Assembly (NCBI GenBank): GCA_005884745.1
Contig: VAZU01000158.1
Coordinates: 3,917-15,121 of the forward strand
DNA: 11,205 nt
Direction: 5' to 3'
Source: Alphaproteobacteria bacterium
Lineage (GTDB): Bacteria > Pseudomonadota > Alphaproteobacteria > Rhizobiales > Xanthobacteraceae
Below are positions 1 to 5,691 of the stretch, piece after piece. A program made the position numbers and the translations under genes. Under the pieces are notes generated by a model, which was not told the DNA's origin, made no database searches, and worked only from the letters and a program-made list of their open reading frames with translations. Position 1 is the stretch's first letter. The number at the start of each line of letters is the position of its first letter.

Positions 1-216
1 CACGGTCGGATCGTTCTGCGCATGCTCGAAGGCGGTCCGCAGATCCTGCCATGTCGGCGTGTTCAGGGCGTTGAGCACCTTGGGCCGGGTGACCGTCACA
101 TAGGCGATCGCGCCCCGCTTCTCGTAGAGGACATTCGCGAGCGTCAGTGCTGCGGTTGACGAAACGGTGGGCGCCACTGCGGGCGAAGGCGTGAGTGTTG
201 CTGTTGCCGACGACAT
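1..216 (-). CDS. Enoyl-CoA hydratase/isomerase (crotonase family), N-terminal part
   Basis: Only the first 72 codons are in the window; the gene continues past position 1. After a low-complexity Ala/Thr/Ser/Pro extension of about 27 residues, the sequence becomes a typical crotonase start: a beta strand reading YEKRGAIAYVTV followed by TRPKVLNALN (residues 43-52). This matches the family's 'L-N-R-P-x-x-x-N-A-L' signature before the first helix. Enzymes of this family hydrate trans-2-enoyl-CoA to 3-hydroxyacyl-CoA in the cytoplasm. The oxyanion-hole and catalytic residues lie outside the window, so hydratase, isomerase and hydrolase activities cannot be told apart. The gene lies 47 bp downstream of the broken acyl-CoA dehydrogenase on the same strand, as expected in a beta-oxidation operon. 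Its N-terminal extension (MSSATATLTPSP) resembles the tags on the other enzymes of the cluster. The start at 216 is preferred over an in-frame ATG at 222 because of ribosome-binding-site spacing. Confidence 0.85.
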   Translation of the reverse strand, partial: MSSATATLTPSPAVAPTVSSTAALTLANVLYEKRGAIAYVTVTRPKVLNALNTPTWQDLRTAFEHAQNDPTV

Positions 217-224
217 GTTCATAT

Positions 225-228
225 CTCC
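225..228 (-). promoter_or_regulatory. Ribosome binding site of the enoyl-CoA hydratase gene
   Basis: On the minus strand GGAG lies 8 nt before the ATG at 216 but only 2 nt before the in-frame ATG at 222. The spacing decides for the start at 216. Confidence 0.6.
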
Positions 229-498
229 GTGGGCGGCGATGAAGCGCAGGCGTGGCGGTGGTGTCACACGAATGCGCCTAAGCCCGTGATGGCCTTGCCG
301 ACGATCAGATTCTGCATCTGATACGTTCCTTCGTAGGAGTAGAGCGCCTCGGCGTCGGCGAAGAAGCGCGCGACGTTGTAATCGGTGACGATGCCGTTGC
401 CGCCCAAGAGCTCGCGGCCCCATGCGACGGTCTCGCGCGATTTTGCCGTGCAGAACGCCTTCGCCAACGCCGCGTGATGGTCGCCGAGCTTGCCTTCA

Positions 499-743
499 TC
501 GTAGACGACGATCTTGATCGGCAAGTTTTCCTGGACCGTCGTCAGGAGATCGCCGAGCAGCATGGCGAACCCGCCGTCGCCTGCCAGACAGATCACTTGT
601 CGGCCCGGCTGACATTTTTGCAGTCCAAGCGCCGACGCCATCCCGCCCGCCATGGTGCCGTGGAGCAAGCTGGCAAAGGTTCGCCGTTTGCCGCCGGTGT
701 CGATATGGCGAAGCATCCAGACTGTCGCTGTCCCGTCATCCGC
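499..743 (-). repeat. 245-bp exact repeat, recipient copy inside the acyl-CoA dehydrogenase gene
   Basis: Every base from 499 to 743 equals 3951 to 4195 (offset 3452, same orientation). It encodes the poxB stretch from ADDGTATVW to KIVVYD, including the diphosphate-binding GDGG motif, which has no place in an acyl-CoA dehydrogenase. Beyond 499 the two copies differ at three of four bases and then match again for 11 bp (484-494 and 3936-3946), because both proteins read GKLG there. At the other edge, the codons for Leu-Arg-Met-Thr expected in the dehydrogenase and the Ala-Asp-Asp-Gly codons of poxB share GCGGATGAC in different frames. This copy is the recipient, because the surrounding gene is interrupted here while the donor region reads continuously. 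Confidence 0.95.
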
Positions 744-1479
744 AGCACGCGCGCGGTGTCGCGGAAGGAATTGCCGCCTTGCAGGCGGTTCGCTTCCGGA
801 AGGCGCACGTCCTTGAGCGTGATCTGGCCGTTCTGCACGACCTTGAGCGCGATCTTGTGTTCGATCTTCTCGACGCTGAAGCCCGGCGTCGTTTTGTTCT
901 CGACGATGAAGCCCTTGACCTGATTGTCGGCGAGGTCGCGCGCCCAGATGATCGAGATGTCGCACCACGGCGCGTTGCCAATCCAGCGCTTCTGGCCGTT
1001 GAGGATCCAGGTGTCGCCGTCGCGCTTGGCGGTCGTGGTCAGGCCGCCGCTCGTGCCCGAACCGACCAGCGGCTCGGTGAGGCCGAAGCAGCCGATCTTT
1101 TCCCAGCGCGCCATCGGCGGCAGCCACTTCTGCTTCTGCTCCTCCGACCCGTCGAGATAGATCGAGCCCATCGCCAGGCCGCTGTGCACGCCGAAGAATG
1201 TGCACAACGAGGCGTCGACGCGCGCCAACTCCATGGCGACGACACCGAACAGCTTCTGGCTTCCACCGGCGCAGCCATAGCCCTCAAATCCCAAGCCGCC
1301 GATCGACAGCTCCTTAAAGGACGGCAGCAGCTCGAACGGAAACGCATCGTCGGACCAGTACTTGTTGATGATCGGCTGGACCTTGGTCTCCATGTAGGTG
1401 CGCACCTTCTTCACGATCGCCTTTTCCTCGACGGTCAAGGCATCCGCGAGCTGGTAGAAGTCGCTGTTCGGTTGAGGTA

Positions 1480-1522
1480 GCTGCTTCGGTACCGAAGGTT
1501 TGAGTGCTGTGGCGGTAGCCAT
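1480..1522 (-). repeat. N-terminal tag repeat, dehydrogenase copy
   Basis: The first 43 bases of the acyl-CoA dehydrogenase gene match the first 43 bases of the acyl-CoA synthetase gene (3584-3542) at 39 positions without gaps. They encode MATATALKPSVPKQ here and MTTATALKPSVPKQ there. The two proteins are unrelated after this point, so the tag is shared by duplication or by a common function, not by overall homology. Confidence 0.85.
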
Positions 1523-1638
1523 TTGGATCTCCATTCTTTCACCTTGCCCGCGTAGGCCACTAGTTGACCCGCATGCGCTGCCGGCGCCAGTGAAGCCCGG
1601 CAAATCGCGCCAAATCGTTGCTAACGAGACGGCGGATC
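1523..1638 (-). promoter_or_regulatory. Duplicated 5' region of the acyl-CoA dehydrogenase gene (copy 1)
   Basis: These 116 bases align without gaps to 5385-5500, the region in front of the leader ORF and the poxB-like gene, with 26 mismatches by eye (about 78% identity). Conserved blocks are the ribosome-binding site GGAG, CTTGCCCGCG, a tandem pair CAAATC (1601-1606 and 1611-1616) repeated at exactly 10 bp, and GCTAACGAGAC (1620-1630). Conservation of non-coding sequence at this level, plus half-sites one helical turn apart, suggests a promoter with an operator. No convincing -35/-10 pair could be picked. Confidence 0.6.
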
Positions 1639-1689
1639 CGCGTGCGCCGGATCGGGTAAGATCAGCGGGCGGCTGGCATTTCTCAGGCG

Positions 1690-1812
1690 ATGGAGGCGAT
1701 CCCGGCAACGGGAGCGGTGCAGGACATCAAGCTAGGTCCGCTGATGACCGAAGACCTGGGAGGGCTTGTCGCGGACACGCTCCGCCGCCGCGGAGCAGGC
1801 CGCCCACGCTAA
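1690..1812 (+). pseudogene. Relic of an AAA-ATPase signalling kinase (PknK/HstK-like), about 41 codons
   Basis: A short plus-strand frame, MEAIPATGAVQDIKLGPL followed by LVADTL and a stop at 1810-1812, matches part of the AAA-ATPase region of the large kinase gene at 9778-9873. With one gap, 17 of 31 aligned residues are identical (EAI, GA, V, I, L, PL, ED, LVAD, L). In the family this segment follows 'A-H-P-L-x-R-x-L' and precedes 'V-H-E-K-T-A-G-N-P-F'; neither flank is present here, and the frame is closed upstream by TAA at 1657-1659. It is therefore a fragment, not a gene. The match to the family pattern is somewhat different from the copy at 9778, so it may derive from a paralogue. It sits in the gap between the synthetase and dehydrogenase genes and runs divergently from copy 1 of the duplicated 5' region, as the full-length kinase genes run from copy 2. 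Nothing was recognised at 1639-1689 or 1813-1858. Confidence 0.65.
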
Positions 1813-1858
1813 TTTTTAGGGCGCCGTGCCGATCCCGCGCTCGACGCTCGTCTGCCGG

Positions 1859-3584
1859 CTATCCGGGTGGTTGCGGTTGCGCAGCGACCTGTCGATACGT
1901 TTGACGCAGCACTCTCTTGTCGACCTTGCCGACGCTCGTCTTTGCCAGACCGTCGACGAACTGGATCTTCTCGGGGATGCCGTATTTCGAGATGACACCT
2001 CGGGCCGCGAACGCCTGCAAGTGCGCCTTGATATCGGCTTCGAGCACGCGACTGGCGTGATCGCTGTCCTTGACGACGAGCCCGAAAGGCCGTTCCCCCC
2101 ACTTTTCATCCGGGATCCCGATCACGGCGGCTTCCTTCACGCCGGCCGATCAGCTCCTCGATCCGCAGCGATGATACCCATTCTCCGCCGCTCTTGATGA
2201 CATCCTTCATTCGGTCGGTAATCCGAATGGAGCCATCCGGCGTGACGACGGCGATATCGCCGGTGTGCAGGTACCCGCCGGCCCAGAGCGCTTCGGACGC
2301 TTCGGGATTGTCGACGTAACCTTGCGTGAGCCACGGCGACCGCAGCACCAGCTCGCCCGCGGTCTCGCCATCATGCGGCAGTTCCTTCATGTCCTGCCCG
2401 ACAATACGTGCGTCGACCAGCGGCGCCGTGATCCCGGCACGAACGCGGAGATCCACTTCCCGCTCCGGATCGCCGCCGAGGTCCTTTGTCATGACCTGCG
2501 CGACCGCGACGATCGGCCCGGTCTCGGACATTCCGTAGCTTGCGTAGACGTCGATTCCGGCTGCCAGGGCCTGCTTCGCCAACGCCTTGTGCAGCTCCGA
2601 TCCGCCGACGACCATCTTCAATCCACCAAGATGAGTTTTGGCGGCGGCAGCGGCGTCGAGCAGCATCTGCAGGAGAGTAGGTACGCCATGCGTGAAGGTG
2701 ACGCCCTCGGTCGCGATCAGCCTGACGAGCAATGCCGGGTCGTAGCGGCCGGGGTAGACTTGCTTCACGCCGGCAAGCGTCGCCGCCCACGGAAATCCCC
2801 AGGCGTGCACGTGAAACATCGGCGTCATCGGCATATAGACGTCGTCGCGGGAGAACCGCCCGTGCTTGCCGGCCATGCCGAGGAAGGCCAGCTCGGACAG
2901 GCAGTGGAGAACCAGCTGCCGATGACTGTAATAGACCCCCTTGGGCAGGCCCGTTGTGCCGGTCGTGTAGAAGGTGGTTGCCTGGGTATTCTCATCGAAG
3001 TCCGGAAAGCGGTAGTCCGGCGATGAAGCAGCCAGGAGCGTCTCGTACTCCCCTTCGAACGACAGGCCTCCGGTCCGCGGCGCAGAGCGATCCGACATCG
3101 CGACAAGTCGCGTCACTTTGGGGAGGTGCGGCATGAGATCTTGCAGCAGCGGGACGAACTCGTCGTTGACCAGGAGCACCGATGAGCCGGCGTGATTGAT
3201 CGTGTAGGCAATTTGCTCCGGCGACAGGCGGACATTGACGGTCTGCAGCACCGCTCCCATCATCGGCACCGCAAAGAACGCCTCGAGAAATCTGTTACTG
3301 TCCCAGTCCAGCACCCCGACCGTATCGCCGGGCCGGACGCCCACTCCTGCAAGCGCGGAGGCCAGGCGGCCGACCCGCTCCCTGAGCTCGCGGTAAGTGA
3401 AGCGTCTCAAGTCTCGATAGACGATCTCCTGATCGCGAGCCTGGAGCAGCGGAGCATGCCACAAATGTTTGATGATGAGCGGATACTGATAGGCGGACTT
3501 TGCGGCCGCGATAACCCTGCCCGTCGTGTTCGGCGACGGAGGCTGCTTTGGTACCGAAGGTTTGAGTGCCGTGGCGGTGGTCAT
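1859..3584 (-). pseudogene. Medium/long-chain acyl-CoA synthetase (AMP-binding, AlkK/FadD-like), frameshifted near its C-terminal domain
   Basis: The enzyme would activate a carboxylic acid with ATP to acyl-AMP and then to acyl-CoA. Frame 1 (3584 to 2106, 492 codons) carries the tag MTTATALKPSVPKQ and the large ANL domain: phosphate loop TTGTTGLPKG, acyl-pocket region TPMFHVHAWGFPW, YGMSETGP, and GYLHTGDIAVVTPDG with DRMKDVIKSGGEW. It then slips out of frame after SLRIEELIG and ends at 2106. The C-terminal domain continues in another frame from about 2140 (VKEAAVIGIPDEKWGERP) to the stop at 1859. It holds KTSVGKVDKR, where the conserved catalytic lysine sits. Family spacing suggests about 8 nt lost at 2143-2150, for example one of two CCGGC copies with the bases between. 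Without the C-terminal domain the first half-reaction would be crippled. GGAG at 3593-3596 lies 8 nt before the start, and the gene follows poxB by 20 nt, so it is probably co-transcribed. Chain length of the substrate is not deducible. Confidence 0.88.
3542..3584 (-). repeat. N-terminal tag repeat, synthetase copy
   Basis: Partner of 1480-1522 (39 of 43 bases identical). Three of the four differences are silent; the fourth and fifth codon changes amount only to Ala versus Thr at residue 2. Upstream of the ATG the two genes share only the ribosome-binding-site context, because this gene has no separate promoter region. Confidence 0.8.
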
Positions 3585-3604
3585 TTGGCGGTCTCCTGAT
3601 GAGA

Positions 3605-5322
3605 TCAGGGGATGTTCTCCACCATCATTTCCCAGACGTCGTGGCCTTTGCCGTGCAGCATTGCCCTGGCGCTGTAGACCGCCATCCCGACGACCGCCTC
3701 CGGTGCAACGAGGGGCGAGGGCGGCATCACCAGCTGCATTGGGTTCACCTTCACATGCAGCACCGCTGGGCCGGGCTGCGCGAGCCAAGTCTGGACGGCC
3801 TCCTCGAGATCGCCTGCCTTCGAGATGCTGTCCCCCCAAAGGCCCATCGCCTTCGCGACTTCGCCGAAGTCGGGGTTCTTCAAGTCCGTATACACCGGCA
3901 CCAAGCCGGCTGCCTTCTGCTCGATCTCGACAAATCCGAGCTTGCCGTTGTCGTAGACGACGATCTTGATCGGCAAGTTTTCCTGGACCGTCGTCAGGAG
4001 ATCGCCGAGCAGCATGGCGAACCCGCCGTCGCCTGCCAGACAGATCACTTGTCGGCCCGGCTGACATTTTTGCAGTCCAAGCGCCGACGCCATCCCGCCC
4101 GCCATGGTGCCGTGGAGCAAGCTGGCAAAGGTTCGCCGTTTGCCGCCGGTGTCGATATGGCGAAGCATCCAGACTGTCGCTGTCCCGTCATCCGCCGCGA
4201 ACAAGGCATCCTCGGCCGCGTACTTGTTGATAACCTTCGTCAGGTAGGTGCCCGAAATGGCGGCGTCCGGACCCGACACGGTTTCAGCCTTCGCCGCCGC
4301 CACGTCCTTCTGGAAACGCTTCACATGGGCCACTAGGAACCCGTCATCCTCGTGCTGCTCTAGACGAGGTAGCAGAGCCTCCAAGGTCGCTTTGATATTG
4401 CCAACCGCCCCGATTGCGACGGGATGACGTCGGCCTATATGGGTGGGATCGATGTCGATCTGGATGATTGTCGCCCTATTTGGATAGAATTGGCTCCAAG
4501 CGAAATCTGCCCCGAGTAGGAGCAGCACGTTACAGTCGAGGACGGCATGATAGCCCGCGCCCCCACCGATGATGCCTGTCATCCCGACGTTGTAAGGATT
4601 GTCATACTCGAGGAAGTCCTTGCCGCGAGACGTGTGGGCTACTGGCGCCATCAACCGCGCCGCCGTGGCGACGACCTCGTCATGGGCACCCGCGCAGCCG
4701 GCGCCTGCATAAATCGTGATCCCATCGCTCTTGTTGAGAATCGCTGCGATCTCATCGAGGTCGGCATCACTCGGGCGAATTAGCGGACGCCGCGCATGAA
4801 CAGCATACGGCGCTTCGTCATGGGAGGCGGCATTGGCGACGTCCGCCGGCACGACAAGCACGGCGACACCGCGTTTCGTCAGGGCTGCCTGGCAGGCTGC
4901 GATGTCTTGCGGCGGGCCTGCTCGGGTGTCAGGATCATCTCGCAATACACGCTGCAGCCCTTGAACACGTCATCAAAATCGATCTCTTGGATGGACTCGA
5001 ATCCCAGGTCCTGCCGCACGATCTGGGTTGCGATCAGGATGACCGGCGCGCGGTTGCGGTTGGCTTCATAGAGGCCGTTGATGAAATGGAGACTGCCGGG
5101 GCCGCAGGTTCCCGCGCAGGCCGTGAGACGCCCAGTGAGCGACGCCTCGGCGGCCGCCGCGAAAGCGCCGGCCTCTTCATGCCGCACATGGACCCAATCG
5201 ATCTGGCTGCGGTCGATGGCGTGGGCGATCCGGTTCATCGTGTCGCCAACGATGCCGTAGCACGTCTTCACGCCGGATGCTTGCAGCGTTTCGACCAGTA
5301 AATCGGCCACTCGCCTGCTCAT
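3605..5322 (-). pseudogene. poxB: Pyruvate:quinone oxidoreductase-like thiamine diphosphate enzyme (PoxB family), one-base frameshift
   Basis: PoxB decarboxylates pyruvate to acetate and CO2, passes electrons through FAD to ubiquinone, and works at the inner membrane surface. Frame 1 (5322 to about 4906) encodes the Pyr domain: GVKTCYGIVGD, the RHEE motif with the cofactor-activating Glu (residues 47-50), and AGTCGPGSLHFINGL. Frame 2 (about 4906 to 3605) encodes the FAD-binding middle domain (GAGCAGAH, YDNPYNVGMTG, IIQIDIDP) and the PP domain (AGDGGFAMLLGDLLTTVQ, IKIVVYDNGKLGFVE). The frames meet near 4903-4912, after TPEQARRK and before IAACQ. Restoring one base gives 572 residues, the length remembered for E. 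coli PoxB, with correct spacing to it across the break. The whole gene is otherwise open, so the lesion is recent, a sequencing error, or a programmed shift; no slippery heptamer is evident. GAGG 7 nt upstream supports the ATG at 5322, which overlaps the leader ORF stop. Other oxo-acid substrates are possible. Confidence 0.87.
3951..4195 (-). repeat. 245-bp exact repeat, donor copy inside the poxB-like gene
   Basis: Identical to 499-743. Here the segment is in its natural place: the protein reads continuously through it, from the end of the middle domain into the diphosphate-binding PP domain. Being longer than a typical short read, the repeat is a place where assemblies can be joined wrongly, and a place where recombination would remove the 3.45 kb between the copies. 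Confidence 0.95.
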
Positions 5323-5384
5323 AACGGCGCCTCGGCGGATGCTGCGCCAGTTGCGCGGGGTGTTCGTGGAGTGGCGGTTGCCAT
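5319..5384 (-). CDS. 21-residue leader ORF or displaced N-terminal tag of the poxB-like gene
   Basis: The ORF begins MATATPRTPRATGAASAE and ends 21 residues in, its TGA overlapping the poxB ATG (ATGA). It has a ribosome-binding site, GGAG at 5391-5394, 6 nt before its ATG, in exactly the position found for the acyl-CoA dehydrogenase start. The first codons resemble the tag of that gene (ATGGCAACCGCCAC versus ATGGCTACCGCCAC). Two readings are possible. It may be a small translated leader coupled to poxB, or poxB once carried this tag in frame and lost one or two bases at the junction. No known leader-peptide function is recognised. Confidence 0.45.
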   Translation of the reverse strand: MATATPRTPRATGAASAEAPL

Positions 5385-5500
5385 TTGAGTCTCCATTCTC
5401 TCGACTTGCCCGCGCTCGCCTCTAGCTAACCCCGCGCGCTTCCTGGCGCGAGTGAAGTTCGGCAAATTGCTCCAAATTCCTGCTAACGAGACTGCGGATC
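5385..5500 (-). promoter_or_regulatory. Duplicated 5' region of the poxB operon (copy 2)
   Basis: Partner of 1523-1638, aligned without gaps. The tandem half-sites are CAAATT at 5463-5468 and 5473-5478, again exactly 10 bp apart, and GCTAACGAGAC is conserved at 5482-5492. The half-sites changed in parallel (CAAATC pair in one copy, CAAATT pair in the other), which suggests both members of a pair are under the same constraint. The region ends where the divergent upstream sequence of the histidine kinase gene begins. Confidence 0.6.
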
Positions 5501-5691
5501 GTCAGATCCACACAGCGCGCACTGGTCGGCATGAGCATGCTCGCGTGAACCGCACTCGTTCCACGCTTCTTGTGTGCGATGAGCTTCTCGACCGAGGTCA
5601 ATATGCTGACGCGCGCTCCAGGCCGTGTGTGCTATTCTCCGCGCAGCCCCCCGTCCCCGGCTGTAACGACCAGCATTGGGGCCGTCTGGCG
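5501..5691. other. Remainder of the divergent intergenic region
   Basis: No gene is recognised here. Reading upstream from the histidine kinase start stays open in one frame, but the residues look like random high-GC translation. A perfect 10-bp palindrome GAGCATGCTC lies at 5533-5542. A weak sigma-70-like pair for the plus-strand genes, CTGACG near 5607 with TGCTAT 18 bp further on, is possible but unconvincing. Confidence 0.4.

Larger units (their letters stand above)
264..1522 (-). pseudogene. Acyl-CoA dehydrogenase (glutaryl-CoA-dehydrogenase-like), interrupted by a piece of the poxB-like gene
   Basis: The FAD-dependent enzyme would oxidise an acyl-CoA to the 2-enoyl-CoA. The 5' part (1522 to about 734, 263 codons) encodes the tag MATATALKPSVPKQ, the helical N-terminal domain, and the middle beta domain with GCFGLTEPLVGSGTSGG and LNGQKRWIGNA. 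The 3' part (497 to 264) encodes the end of the C-terminal helical domain, including RELLGGNGI and SYEGTYQMQN, where Glu is the expected catalytic base, and ends ITGLGAFV. Between them about 65 residues expected in the family are missing, including the E-R-x-Q-F-G FAD/dimer segment. They are replaced by a 245-bp copy of the poxB-like gene. The copy enters in another frame, so translation from the start stops at 593; at the far junction the copy is in frame with the dehydrogenase end. The gene cannot make a normal enzyme. The start is set by GGAG at 1529-1532, 6 nt upstream. An in-frame ATG at 1534 overlaps that site and is less likely. Confidence 0.88.

Noticed and set aside
499..743. A genuine fusion enzyme of acyl-CoA dehydrogenase and thiamine diphosphate domain
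   Set aside because: The inserted piece is a fragment of the PP domain, enters out of frame, stops translation at 593 and removes an essential part of the dehydrogenase.
1595..1618. Possible sigma-54 promoter (TGG...TTGC on the minus strand within both duplicated 5' regions)
   Set aside because: The spacing between the GG and GC elements is two bases too short for the -24/-12 consensus in both copies, although the bases resemble it.
1779..1817. Perfect 7-bp stem (GCTCCGC/GCGGAGC, loop of 4) followed by TTTTT at 1813-1817 on the plus strand, as a terminator
   Set aside because: The T-run starts 16 nt after the stem, which is too far for an intrinsic terminator, and the stem lies inside the arginine-rich end of the kinase relic, where GC-rich codons give such stems by chance.
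4906..4945. Independent start of the second half of poxB at 4945 (MRDDPDTRAGPP)
   Set aside because: Those codons are the out-of-frame shadow of TPEQARRK from the first half. No ribosome-binding site is apparent, and the homologous sequence begins only after the frameshift.
5533..5542. Palindrome GAGCATGCTC as an operator
   Set aside because: A 10-bp palindrome that is not repeated elsewhere in the window and is not conserved in the other copy of the 5' region; too little support.
5452..5691. Upstream extension of the histidine kinase from ATG 5452
   Set aside because: It would lie inside the conserved non-coding 5' repeat, and the translated residues show no family similarity before about 5700.
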